From NCBI RefSeq assembly GCF_017068395.1, contig NZ_CP070614.1:248001-312000 (forward strand): a stretch of 64,000 nt of DNA, given 5' to 3'. Below the pieces are notes generated by a model, which worked only from the letters and a program-made list of their open reading frames with translations, made no database searches and was not told where the DNA came from. Positions 8,763 through 17,577 of the stretch are shown here, in pieces. A program made the position numbers and the translations under genes. Within the stretch, counting starts at the first letter, position 1. The number at the start of each line of letters is the position of its first letter. Source of the DNA: Rhodococcus pseudokoreensis (GTDB lineage Bacteria; Actinomycetota; Actinomycetes; Mycobacteriales; Mycobacteriaceae).

Positions 8763-8775
8763 CCGGGAGAGGATG

Positions 8776-8810
8776 GAGGGTGTTCGGGGCATCGAGCCCC
8801 GAACACCCTC
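8776..8810. terminator. Second perfect 15-bp hairpin
   Basis: GAGGGTGTTCGGGGC, five-base loop ATCGA, then the exact reverse complement. It follows the first hairpin by 13 bases, so the operon is closed by a tandem terminator. Confidence 0.75.
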
Positions 8811-8934
8811 TGCGTATCAGCCGTGTGCGTGCACCCTGTGCTGTGCGACGCACTGAGAATCACCAGAGAGTCAGTGGCAGGCCGGCGGCTTCGGCACGGC
8901 GGACCCGCAACTCGATGCTGTCGGATCGTCGCCG

Positions 8935-9152
8935 TGCGCGAGGCCGGCGCGGACGGCAGCGATACGGTGATCGCGTGGATGTGGCTCGAGCAGCTCACCG
9001 CAGTCGACGGCAAAGAAGGGGACCTCTACGACGGCAAGCGCCACGCCGCCCGCTACTTCTACCGCCATGAGCCGCCCAAGGTCGCACCGCAACTCGATCT
9101 GCTGGCAAGCCTGGACCGCACCACCCTCGACATGAACCCTAGCTGGTTCTAA
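8935..9152 (+). pseudogene. C-terminal fragment of an acyl-CoA dehydrogenase
   Basis: About 70 residues at the end of an open frame match the C-terminal region of long actinobacterial acyl-CoA dehydrogenases (AWMWLEQLTAVDGKEGD, YDGKRHAARYFYRHE, LLASLDRTTLDM, ending SWF). Nothing before about 8935 looks like the FAD-binding core, and the tandem terminator lies just upstream. The gene has lost roughly 500 residues. It is the first of four fatty-acid-type remnants in a row. Confidence 0.7.
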
Positions 9153-9171
9153 ACCCCAGGAGACATTGCGC

Positions 9172-9862
9172 ATGAGTGTGCTCGACAAATTCCGTCTCGT
9201 CGGCCGCGTCGCCATGGTCACCGGCACGACGCGTCGACAAGCTGCACGACACCGCCGAGATGGTTCGCGGTGTCGGCCGTCGAGCGCTCCCGGTGGCAAC
9301 GGACGTCGCCGACCCGGACCAGTGCCAGACCATGGTGGATGCGGCGATGGCCGAGTTCGGCCGCGTCGATGTCCTCGTCAACAACGCCGGAATCGCGACC
9401 GCATCGCCTGCCACCCGCGAAACCCCGGATCAGTTCCGTTCGGTCATCGACATCAACCTGGCCGGCTCGTACTGGGCCGCCCAGGCATGCGGGAGGGTGA
9501 TGCAACCCGGCAGCTCCATCATCAACATATCCAGCATCCTCGGACTCACGACTGCCGGTCTGCCCCAGGCCGCATACAGTGCCAGCAAAGCCGGCATCGT
9601 GAGATTGACCCGACATCTCGCCCAACAGCGGGGTTCGCGCAAGGGAATTCGCGTCAACGCGATCGCACCGGGCTTCTTCGCCTCCGAAATGACCGACCAG
9701 TATCACGACGGCTACCTCGACGGCCTGGCCTCACGGATGGTTCTCGGCCGGACCGGTGACCCGGAGGAACTCGCCGCGACGCTGGTGTGGCTGGCCTCGG
9801 ATGCCGCCGGTTACGTCACCGGACAGACTCTCGCGGTCGACGGCGGCGTCACCATCACCTGA
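9172..9862 (+). pseudogene. Short-chain dehydrogenase/reductase with deleted NAD-binding motif
   Basis: The start MSVLDKFRLVGRVAMVTG is a normal SDR beginning, but at about 9227 the TGxxxGIG loop and following helix are missing and the frame changes. From about 9228 another frame carries the rest: ALPVATDVADPDQ, VDVLVNNAGIA, catalytic Ser/Tyr/Lys (SILG, then YSASKAG), PGFFASEM and a normal end at GGVTIT. Roughly 60-90 bases have gone, with a frameshift, removing the glycine-rich loop that binds NAD(P). The protein cannot be an active SDR. It belongs to the decayed block 8.9-10.5 kb. Confidence 0.75.
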
Positions 9863-9920
9863 TCAACGGCGTCCGCCAGATCCCACTGCCATCCGCCGAC
9901 CACTCCACGAGCAGGTAACC

Positions 9921-10377
9921 ATGCCCACTACCATCGACGACGTCGACGCCCTCCCGGACTTCTCGGACAGCAACTCGAAAGCAGCGGCTGGTTCGACGTC
10001 ACGCAAGACCGGGTGAGTGGCTTCGCCGACGCCACAGACGACCATCAATGGATCCACGTGGACGTCGAGCGCGCCAACGCCGAAAGCCCCTTCGGCGGGC
10101 CCATCGCCCACGGCTACCTCACGCTGTCATTGCTTTCCGCTATGGTCCTGCAGGTCCTCAACGTTCGGCAGACGTCGATGGCCGTGAACTACGGCTTGAA
10201 CAACGTCAGGTTTCCGGCACCGGTTCCTGTCGGATCCAAGGTCCGCCTGAGCGCGGAGCTGATTACCGTCGAAGACATCGGCGGTGGCATCCAGATCGTT
10301 TCCGAGCAACAGTGCACTGTTCCGCGGTGGACAAGCCGGTGTGCGTAGCCGAACCCGTGTACCGGTTCTACCGCTAG
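9921..10377 (+). pseudogene. MaoC-like dehydratase with two frameshifts
   Basis: Three segments in different frames together make a full MaoC-like (R)-specific enoyl-CoA hydratase: MPTTIDDVDALPDF; then SGWFDVTQDRVSGFADATDD, HQWIHVD, FGGPIAHGYLTLSLL; then ATVHCSAVDKPVCVAEPVYR ending YRFYR. The Asp/His catalytic pair in FADATDDHQWIH is intact. The breaks are at about 9961 (one C missing after GACTT) and about 10307 (one G missing in GAG-CA). Both are one-base losses from two-base runs, so sequence error is as likely as mutation. Confidence 0.75.
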
Positions 10378-10510
10378 CCGCGACGGGCCTTGTCGATCCG
10401 CAGCAGTTGGTGGGCGGAGAAGTCCGAGACGTACAGTTGGCCATCGGGGCCGATCGGCGGGGATTCTGCAAAATGCAGTCCGGTCAGTGTGGTGTGGGTG
10501 TCGCTCATTG
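10374..10510 (-). pseudogene. N-terminal fragment of an SMP-30/gluconolactonase-like protein
   Basis: Minus-strand ATG at 10510, then ~44 codons matching the first blade of SMP-30 proteins (LTGLHFAESPPIGPDGQLYV, DFSAHQLLRID), ending in a stop that overlaps the MaoC end. The rest of the six-bladed domain is absent, so it is a remnant. Confidence 0.55.
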
Positions 10511-10962
10511 TTCTGCGGTGGCCGGCGCTGCCAACCATCCATCTCCTATCTTTCGCGGGTTGTCGAGGACCTGAGTGTTCACGTTGCCTTACCGTCGTAA
10601 TGGCGGGCTGGGCGACAGGCGTCGTCTGGCGAAGTTGGGGCGTCGCAGATCGGTGAGGCAAGTGCAGCCCATCGCATGACAACGCACGTTTGTGCAAGTG
10701 CGGCAAAAGGTGTCCGGATGTGTCTCGGCGACCATCGTCCGGTGAGAACCCTGAGAGCTGCGATCAGGGCGTGGGCGATGAGCATCGGCACGAGAGCGTC
10801 CTCCGATAATGGGTCGATGTCTGGTGGGTCAGGCTTGGCGTTGGGTGGTATCGGTGCACCTGCTGGTCTTGCTGGGTGGGTGACCAGATCGCCCCGCCGA
10901 ATCGGTGGCAGCACTCGCGTCCGCAGTGAACGGCCGCAAGGCCACCGCCGGTCCGGTTGGTG
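10511..10962. other. No gene confidently recognised
   Basis: 450 bases between two minus-strand genes. One minus-strand frame (10914 to 10579, 111 codons) is rich in Ala, Pro and Arg and matches no family that I know. I would not call it a gene without homologues. Confidence 0.35.
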
Positions 10963-11745
10963 TCAGCGCCTGTGTCCCCGGCTGGGGAATCGCGGGGCTT
11001 CACGTTTGGCGAACGCCGCCAGGCCGGCGCGGGCATCGGCGGAATCGAAAGCCTGTTGCCCATATAATGCCTCGGCGTGAAAGGCTGCCTCGAGTGGCAT
11101 GTCACCGAGTTGGAGGACGGAGCGTTTGACCACCTCGAGCGCATTGCCGGACAGGGTCGCGAGACGGTCCGCCCACCGCATCGCGGCATCGAGGACCTCG
11201 TCGGGCTCGACCACCAGGTTGACCAGACCCATGCGATGCGCTGTTGCGGCATCGACGCGGTCGCCGAGCAGCAGCAGTTCCATGGCATGCGCGTACCCGA
11301 TCTGCCGGGTCAAGCGGGCCAGGGTCCCGCCTGCGGGCACCACACCGATTCCCACTTCGGGCAGCGCGAATTGTGCAGTCCGGGAGGCCACCCGTAGGTC
11401 GGTCGAGAGCATGATCTCGAATCCGCCGCCGAGTGCGAGTCCGTTGATTGCGCAGATCACCGGTTTGAACAATCGGGTGTGTTTTTGATGCGCGCCATCC
11501 CAGTGCGAGATGTCGAAGTGGCCCTCCGCGAGCGCGGGAATCGACTCCGACAGATCGGCACCAACACAGAAGGCCCGGTCACCGGCGCCGGTGAGCACCA
11601 CCGTGGCTACCCCGTCGTCGCACCGCGCCGACTCGAACGCCTCGGCCAGCTCGTCGTACATCTTCAATGTCAGTGCGTTGAGTTTGTCCGGGCGGTTGAG
11701 CGTGATCAGTGCTGTGGGCCCATGTTTTTCGTAGGTGACCGACAT
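10963..11745 (-). CDS. Enoyl-CoA hydratase/isomerase (crotonase family)
   Basis: 260 residues, full length for the family. Oxyanion-hole segments are visible as AFCVGADLSE (about 62-71) and INGLALGGGFEIML (about 101-114); the second catalytic Glu region is ALPEVGIGVVPAGGTLARL. It hydrates or isomerises an acyl-CoA. The ATG at 11745 overlaps by one base the stop of the CoA-transferase gene transcribed before it, so the two are coupled. With the HMG-CoA genes nearby, a 3-methylglutaconyl-CoA-type substrate is possible but is only an inference. Confidence 0.85.
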   Translation of the reverse strand: MSVTYEKHGPTALITLNRPDKLNALTLKMYDELAEAFESARCDDGVATVVLTGAGDRAFCVGADLSESIPALAEGHFDISHWDGAHQKHTRLFKPVICAINGLALGGGFEIMLSTDLRVASRTAQFALPEVGIGVVPAGGTLARLTRQIGYAHAMELLLLGDRVDAATAHRMGLVNLVVEPDEVLDAAMRWADRLATLSGNALEVVKRSVLQLGDMPLEAAFHAEALYGQQAFDSADARAGLAAFAKREAPRFPSRGHRR

Positions 11746-12986
11746 CAGAGCGCTCCTGCAGATCGCAGGTCCTCGATGTGCTCGAGACTGTAACCCGCCA
11801 ATGCTTGCAGGACCGGGTCGGTGTGTTCGCCCACGCGGTTGGCGCGACGAGCAGGTGTTGCCGGGGTGACGCCGAGCTTGATCGGTTGCCCGAACATCCG
11901 AAGTTGTCCGAACTTGTCGTAGTCGACGTCGACGATCATGTCGCGGGCAGCGGTCTGCTCGTCGGCAACGACCTCGTCGATCGTCTTGATCGCCGTCAGC
12001 GGCACCTTCTCGCCGGCCATGTCCTCGAGCTCGCCTCGGGTGCGATCGGCGAACCATTTGTGCAGGAGCGGACGGACGCGGCGCTCGTAGGTGTCGCGGT
12101 CGAAACGCTTGGCCATGGTGTTGATGTCCGGATCCGTCGCGGCCTCGGGTTCATTGAACATCTCGCACGTAATTGTCCAGAACTTGTCGGTGTATCCGCC
12201 GAAGAACACGTCACCGTCCTTGCAAGGGAACAGCTCGTACGGCCGGACGAACGGATGCTCGTTGCCGAGACGACCGGCGACCTCTCCCGCGACGGTGTAG
12301 TTGACGACGGCGGTTTCGGTCATCGCTACAACGCTGTCGACCTGTGCGACGTCCACCATCTGCCCGACACCGTGCCGTTCGGCGTGCCGCAGGGCGGCGA
12401 GTGTTCCGATGACGCCGAACATGGTCGCCGACAGATCTCCGATGATGGTGCCGACCCGCGATGCGGGACGGTCTGGTTCACCGTTCATCGACCACAACCC
12501 GCCAGCGGCCTGGGCGGTGTTGTCGTAGGCGGGCCGGCGACTGAGGGGGCCAGTTTGTCCGTAGCCGGAGATAGCGGTGTAGACCAGTCGGGGATTGACC
12601 TCCCGCAGGACCGAATAGCCGAGACCGAGCTTGTCCATCGTTCCGGGGCGGAAGTTCTCCACCAGGATGTCCGCTTTGGCCACGAGATCCTTGAGGACCT
12701 GCTTGCCCTCCGGGACTGCCAGGTCGACGGTGATCCCGAGCTTGCCACGGTTGTACTGAGCGTAGAAGGCGCTGATCTCCTCGTCCTCGTGGCGCAGGAA
12801 GGGTGGGAAGGTGCGGGTGTAGTCCGGGTCGCGTGGGTTCTCGACCTTGATCACGGTGGCTCCCAGATCCGCCAACATCTGCGAGCAGTACGGTCCGGCA
12901 ACCACTCTGGAGACGTCGAGGACCACCACGCCGGAAAGTGCGCCGTTTCCCGCCTCGTCGGTGAGCAAGGCATCGGGTGTGCTCAT
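11745..12986 (-). CDS. Family III CoA-transferase (CaiB/BaiF type)
   Basis: 413 residues. The N-terminus GVVVLDVSRVVAGPYCSQML and following ADLGATVIKVENP are the family signature. The catalytic Asp is expected near MVDVAQVDSVVAM, and KADILVENFRPGTMDKLGLG is typical. These enzymes move CoA between carboxylic acids without ATP. The gene lies between HyuB (stop 2 bases upstream) and the enoyl-CoA hydratase (1-base overlap), so all four minus-strand genes form one operon from 17238 to 10963. It would activate the acid produced by the HyuAB enzyme. Confidence 0.9.
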   Translation of the reverse strand: MSTPDALLTDEAGNGALSGVVVLDVSRVVAGPYCSQMLADLGATVIKVENPRDPDYTRTFPPFLRHEDEEISAFYAQYNRGKLGITVDLAVPEGKQVLKDLVAKADILVENFRPGTMDKLGLGYSVLREVNPRLVYTAISGYGQTGPLSRRPAYDNTAQAAGGLWSMNGEPDRPASRVGTIIGDLSATMFGVIGTLAALRHAERHGVGQMVDVAQVDSVVAMTETAVVNYTVAGEVAGRLGNEHPFVRPYELFPCKDGDVFFGGYTDKFWTITCEMFNEPEAATDPDINTMAKRFDRDTYERRVRPLLHKWFADRTRGELEDMAGEKVPLTAIKTIDEVVADEQTAARDMIVDVDYDKFGQLRMFGQPIKLGVTPATPARRANRVGEHTDPVLQALAGYSLEHIEDLRSAGAL

Positions 12987-12988
12987 GA

Positions 12989-15166
12989 TCAGTCTCCGTT
13001 CTTCGGCTGCGTGACGCCTTCGACCTTGATCCGGGCGTCGAGTTGGGTGCCACAGTGGGGGCAGTAGAGCTCCTCGAGGTGCACGGTGCCGATTTCGTTC
13101 TTGCGGTGGCGGATACGGACTCCGAGGGCTTCCATGGATTCGGCGGCGATGGAGGTGCGGGCATGGCACTCGTCGCGCCACGATTCCTCGGATCCGAGGT
13201 TGCCGTTGCATGAGGGGCATTCCCAGAAACTTCCGTTTCGCGCCGGAGAGACGGGACCGGACACCAGGTCGTCGCTGACGCTGCGGGACGGTGTGGCGCC
13301 GATTCGTGCAGCACGCATCTGGGCGCGTCTCGTCGACGTTGCCGTCTCGTCGACGTTGCCGTCGGTATCGAGGCTGACGCCGTAGACGTCTTGTGCCGCG
13401 GCAGCGGTGATGTACCGATCGCGCACATCCTGTGCCACGGTGGCGGCCGAGCGCAGGAGTGGGTCGCCGTATCCGCCGCCGCCGGCGCACCACTGCACGA
13501 ACACATCGCCCTGATGGACGGTTAGACCTGTGTGGTTGATGTCGAGGAGTTGCTGTTCGCCGGCGACGAGGTTGGCGTCGGTGGGCACCATCCCCTCGTC
13601 GATGAGCGAGTTGGCGTTGGTACTGCGCCAGATCTCGTGTCCGCTACCGCCGCCGGGCAGGCCGCCACCGAAGCCGTCGGCCGGGACCTGGGCAGTCGGT
13701 GAGAACACGGTCTGCACGACCTCGTTGGCGCCGCGCAGGGTCCATGCGAATTCGGCGCCGAGACCACCGCGGGTGCGGCCGTGTCCACCGCTGGACAGCG
13801 ACAGTCTCTTCCACAGGTAATGCACCGGGTAGAGCATTTCGTTCATCTCAACGTCGGGGAGCATGTTGTTGACCTGGGTCATCATGCCTGCACAGTCGAG
13901 GCCGTCCGACTCCGGTTGGGCGCCGGCACCTACCGCGCCGCCGTCCATGTTGAATAGCACCGTGTAGTGACCGTCGTCGGTGTTGCCCGCCGAGATGCCT
14001 CCGGTCCAGGAGTCGGCCCACACACCCTGGGTGCGGTTGCGGATGATCTCGTCCTCGCTGAGGCGGCAACTTTCGTTGAGCAGTTTGGTTACCACGCGGC
14101 TGACGCGGGCGCCGGTCGTGAGGTGCCCGTTGCTGATGGGCGCGGGGGGGACGGGGTCGACGATGCTGCCGCGTCGAGTCTTGACGTCGAAGGCGGCGAC
14201 GACGCCTTCGTTGAAGGGGACGTTCCAGGCGAGGATCGGCACGATCGCGCTGGCGAGGCTGCCGAGCAGTGCCCCGTACGAGCAGTTGACGAAACCGCCG
14301 GTCTGATCGCTGGAATCGCTGAAGTCGAACGTGATCTGGTCGTCGGACTTGGTCATCACGCAGTGCACGCGGTAGAGGTCGTTGTCGTGGCCGTTGTGCT
14401 CGGTCCACTCCTCCGCTTCCCACCGCCCGTCGGGCAGCTTGGCGATGCGTTCGCGCATGACCTGTTCGGCCAGCTGGAAGCTGAGTTCGGAGTATTCACG
14501 GAAGGTGTCGAGGCCGAACTCGTCGATGGCCTCGAGCATGCGCTGGATGCCGGTGTTGTTGCTGGCCACCAGGCTTCGGACGTCATTCCAGTACAGGACC
14601 GGTACCCGGACGTTGTTCAGCAGCAGTCGTTTGGTGGACTCGACCGGGACACCGGCCTCGAACACCTTCACCCCTGGTGGGATGCGGACCGCTTCGCTGT
14701 AGCAGTCCAGTGCGGCCGGAGCGAACCCGCCGGGGGTCATGCCGCCGACATCGACCAGATGTGCCTGTGACTGTGCCCAGGCGATCAGCTCACCCTTGTA
14801 GAACACCGGGGAGATGACGGTGGTGTCCGGGGGATGGCTGGATCCGGAGGTGTGGGGGTCGTTGCAGATGAAGGCGTCGCCGGGCTGCGGTTGCTCGTCA
14901 CCGATGGTGGCGACGAGATTTCGGACGGCCACGCCGCCCGAACCGATGTGGAACTGGACGTAGTCGGAGTAGCTGTAGATGCGGCCGTCCGGGGTGAACA
15001 GTGCGGTGTTGAAGTCGCCGGCTTCGGTGATCACCGGTGATCCACTCGATCGGATCATCGCGATGCCCATCTCCTCGACGATGGAGTCGAGTCGCATGCG
15101 AATCACTTCGAGTGTGACGGGGTCGTACGTGGGCAGTGAGGTGTTCGCGCCAAGTGTCGTAGTCAT
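12989..15166 (-). CDS. Hydantoinase B/ketone carboxylase-like subunit with C-terminal zinc ribbon
   Basis: 725 residues. The first ~590 are a HyuB/oxoprolinase-B domain (TLEVIRMRLDSIVEEMGIAM, DAFICNDPHTSGSSHPPD, SSGGHGRTRGGLGAEF, WCAGGGGYGDPL). The tail carries four paired cysteines, CPSC at 650-653 and CPHC at 702-705, a probable zinc ribbon. HyuB proteins of N-methylhydantoinase usually lack such a tail; acetone and acetophenone carboxylases have a separate small zinc-binding subunit. I infer a fusion of that subunit to the B chain and a carboxylase-like role. ATG at 15166. Confidence 0.8.
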   Translation of the reverse strand: MTTTLGANTSLPTYDPVTLEVIRMRLDSIVEEMGIAMIRSSGSPVITEAGDFNTALFTPDGRIYSYSDYVQFHIGSGGVAVRNLVATIGDEQPQPGDAFICNDPHTSGSSHPPDTTVISPVFYKGELIAWAQSQAHLVDVGGMTPGGFAPAALDCYSEAVRIPPGVKVFEAGVPVESTKRLLLNNVRVPVLYWNDVRSLVASNNTGIQRMLEAIDEFGLDTFREYSELSFQLAEQVMRERIAKLPDGRWEAEEWTEHNGHDNDLYRVHCVMTKSDDQITFDFSDSSDQTGGFVNCSYGALLGSLASAIVPILAWNVPFNEGVVAAFDVKTRRGSIVDPVPPAPISNGHLTTGARVSRVVTKLLNESCRLSEDEIIRNRTQGVWADSWTGGISAGNTDDGHYTVLFNMDGGAVGAGAQPESDGLDCAGMMTQVNNMLPDVEMNEMLYPVHYLWKRLSLSSGGHGRTRGGLGAEFAWTLRGANEVVQTVFSPTAQVPADGFGGGLPGGGSGHEIWRSTNANSLIDEGMVPTDANLVAGEQQLLDINHTGLTVHQGDVFVQWCAGGGGYGDPLLRSAATVAQDVRDRYITAAAAQDVYGVSLDTDGNVDETATSTRRAQMRAARIGATPSRSVSDDLVSGPVSPARNGSFWECPSCNGNLGSEESWRDECHARTSIAAESMEALGVRIRHRKNEIGTVHLEELYCPHCGTQLDARIKVEGVTQPKNGD

Positions 15167-15186
15167 GTCAGGTGAACTCTTCCTCG

Positions 15187-17238
15187 TCAATTCGAAGCCA
15201 AGCGGATCAGAAGGTGGTCGGCGCCGTTTTCGACGACCGCTCCTTGCGGAATGAAGATGGTGGTGTCGGGTTCCTCGAGAATGCACGGACCGTGGAAAGG
15301 TTCGGTCAGCGTGGTGGCGTTGCGGTGCACGTCGACGGTGATCCGCTCGCCGGTCGTGGGGTCGACGATCTCGCGGGAATGCAGGCTGTGCACGCCATCG
15401 TTCTTGCTCGCCTGTGCCTCGAGGATCTCGCTGACGCCGATAGCCCGGACGCGGGCGTTCATCAGGACGATCTCCGCCTCCGTCCACGCGGTACCCAGTC
15501 CGAATTCGGCTTCGTAGTCTTCGATGAACCGCTGGCGGAGGACATCCTTGTCGCCTTCGGTGAAGGCCTCGGCGGGCAACTTGGTGGTGACTTCGAAGAT
15601 CTGTCCGGAGAACTTCATGTCGGCTTCGCGGTACAGTTCGCGGCGGTCCTCGGCGATGCCCTCGGCCTCGAACCAGGCCTGTGCGCGGTCTTCGAGAGCG
15701 GCGAATGCGCGTTCGAGTTGGGTGGCCGGCATTGCGAAGTCCCACGGTGTGGTCTGCACGATCGAGTAGACGCTGTCGGCGTGCATGAGACCGTAAGCAG
15801 AGAAAACAGCCGCGTTGCGCGGAACGATGACCTCATGGACGCCCGCCTCGGCGGCGATGGCCGCCGCGAACAATCCACAGGCGCCACCGAAGGCCACCAT
15901 CGAGAACTCTCGGGGATCGTGTCCGCGATTGACGGTGATCTTGCGCAACGCGTTCGCCATCTGGGAGACCGTGAGGCGATAGATGCCGTGGGCGGCTTGA
16001 TCGGTAGTCAGCTGCAGTGGTGCGCCGACCTCCGCATCGATTGCTGCACTCGATCGAGAGGTGTCGAGTTCGACGGTGCCGCCCAGGTAGTAGTCCGGGT
16101 TGAGCAGTCCCATCGTCAGCGTTGCGTCGGTGACGGTGGGCTTGACGCCACCGAGTCCGTAGCACGCAGGGCCGGGGGTCGATCCTGCGCTATGTGGGCC
16201 CACCCGCAGCAGCTGCCGCTCATCGACCCAGGCGATGGAGCCACCGCCCGCGCCGATCGATTCGATGTCGACCGCGGTCAGGCTGGTGGGCCATTCGCCG
16301 ACCTGGGCGCGGGGCGAGACCCGGAACTTGCCGTCGACGATGGCTGCCGCATCCAGGCTGGTGCCGCCCATGTCCGCAGTGAGGATCTTGTCGCGGTCCA
16401 GCTGTGAGCCGAGCAACCGCGCCCCGGTGACGCCGCCGACCGGTCCGCTGTTGAACATGGCGATCGGAGCCTTGTTGGTCTCTTCGACCGACAGGAACCC
16501 GCCGTGGACCTGCATGATCTGGACCCGGCACTGCAGTCCGCGGGCCTCGAGGTCAGCGGCGAGATGACCGAAGTGGGAGCTGACGATGGGCTTGACCGCG
16601 GAATCGAGGGTGGTGGTGATCATGCGCTCGTACTCGCGGTACACCGGTGTCAGGTCACTCGACGTCGAATACGGCAGGTCGGGGTGATGCTTGTCGAGGT
16701 AGCTGGCCACCGCTTGCTCGTGAATGGGATTGCGGAAGGACCACAGGAAACACACCGCGATGGCTTCGACGCCGGTGGCCAGCAGTTCGTCGACCGCTGC
16801 CGCGATGTCGTCTTCCTTGATCGGTGCGACGACCGTGCCCTGCGAATCGACCCGCTCGGCGATCTCGTAGATGTTCGAACGCGGAAGGATGTCGGCCCTC
16901 GCATGCAGTTCGTGGGGGTCACGTTCGCTGCCGCGGGCAGACCGGCTGATCCGGAGCGTGTCGCGGAATCCCGCCGTGGTCAGCAGGCCAACCGGAGCGA
17001 ATTTGTACTCGTCGACCGCGTTGGTGACGATGGTGTTGCCCAGCGCGAACCGGGTGATCTGCGCGTAGAAGTCCGGTTCGGACAGACCCAGGCGCTCCCG
17101 CAGGACGGTGAGTGCGTTCAAGATCCCGGTGGTGACATCTCGGGTCGAGAAGGCCTTGCCGCGTACCGTCCGACCGTCGGCGATGGCGACCGCATCGGTG
17201 AACGTTCCACCGACATCGATACCGACATGTATCTGCAT
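15187..17238 (-). CDS. Hydantoinase A/oxoprolinase/ketone carboxylase-like ATPase subunit
   Basis: 683 residues, ATG at 17238, full length for HyuA. It shows the ASKHA-type ATP-binding motifs GIDVGGTFTDAVAI (6-19) and, in the middle, DMGGTSLDAA, then ESIGAGGGSIAWVD. The C-terminal SYGLMHADSV-like region (FSAYGLMHADSVYS) is also typical. In this family ATP is used to activate a lactam, a hydantoin or, in acetone/acetophenone carboxylases, a ketone enolate and bicarbonate. It is first in the operon and its partner HyuB begins 20 bases after its stop. Tandem repeats between it and the divergent PucR-type regulator are likely control sites. Confidence 0.88.
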   Translation of the reverse strand: MQIHVGIDVGGTFTDAVAIADGRTVRGKAFSTRDVTTGILNALTVLRERLGLSEPDFYAQITRFALGNTIVTNAVDEYKFAPVGLLTTAGFRDTLRISRSARGSERDPHELHARADILPRSNIYEIAERVDSQGTVVAPIKEDDIAAAVDELLATGVEAIAVCFLWSFRNPIHEQAVASYLDKHHPDLPYSTSSDLTPVYREYERMITTTLDSAVKPIVSSHFGHLAADLEARGLQCRVQIMQVHGGFLSVEETNKAPIAMFNSGPVGGVTGARLLGSQLDRDKILTADMGGTSLDAAAIVDGKFRVSPRAQVGEWPTSLTAVDIESIGAGGGSIAWVDERQLLRVGPHSAGSTPGPACYGLGGVKPTVTDATLTMGLLNPDYYLGGTVELDTSRSSAAIDAEVGAPLQLTTDQAAHGIYRLTVSQMANALRKITVNRGHDPREFSMVAFGGACGLFAAAIAAEAGVHEVIVPRNAAVFSAYGLMHADSVYSIVQTTPWDFAMPATQLERAFAALEDRAQAWFEAEGIAEDRRELYREADMKFSGQIFEVTTKLPAEAFTEGDKDVLRQRFIEDYEAEFGLGTAWTEAEIVLMNARVRAIGVSEILEAQASKNDGVHSLHSREIVDPTTGERITVDVHRNATTLTEPFHGPCILEEPDTTIFIPQGAVVENGADHLLIRLASN

Positions 17239-17577
17239 TGCTACTCCTCGTGCATTGGCAAAAGAAATGTGGATGAGAAGGGGCCCGGGATGCCCTCACC
17301 TCCATAGAAGAGGTCCGGCGACTGTGTGCCGCCCATCACATGACTGTGTGTCACCCATCACACTAGGATCAGGTCGACGGCTAGTCGATGTGGTTTCATC
17401 CCACAAACCGGTCCGGCAACTGGGGCAATGACACAGGAGTGGCCTTTTCGCGCTATCCGCTATCTTGCAAGAATTCGTGACCACCTCACGAGATGGACGC
17501 AGCACCGGTCCCCGAAGCAAAGCGGGGGAGGCGGCGTATGACGGGCCGAAGCTCGAACAGTTCGAGCACGTTCGGCC
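17239..17577. other. Divergent promoter region between hyuA-like operon and pucR-like gene
   Basis: About 340 bases separate the two divergent starts. Apart from the tandem 22-bp repeats listed separately I see no certain -35/-10 boxes. Confidence 0.5.
17320..17363. promoter_or_regulatory. Tandem pair of 22-bp direct repeats, probable regulator binding sites
   Basis: Two adjacent 22-bp copies (17320-17341 and 17342-17363) differ at three positions; the shared core is GACTGTGTG followed by CCCATCACA. They lie 82-125 bases upstream of the hyuA-like start and about 215 bases before the PucR-type gene. A 22-bp period puts both copies on the same DNA face, as expected for two dimers of one regulator. 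Confidence 0.6.

Noticed and set aside
13327..13360. 17-bp tandem duplication inside the HyuB-like gene, at first suspected to cause a frameshift
   Set aside because: The reading frame before and after it both match HyuB family patterns (DETAT...RRAQMRAARIG), and the downstream zinc-ribbon tail is in the same frame, so the repeat is tolerated coding sequence.
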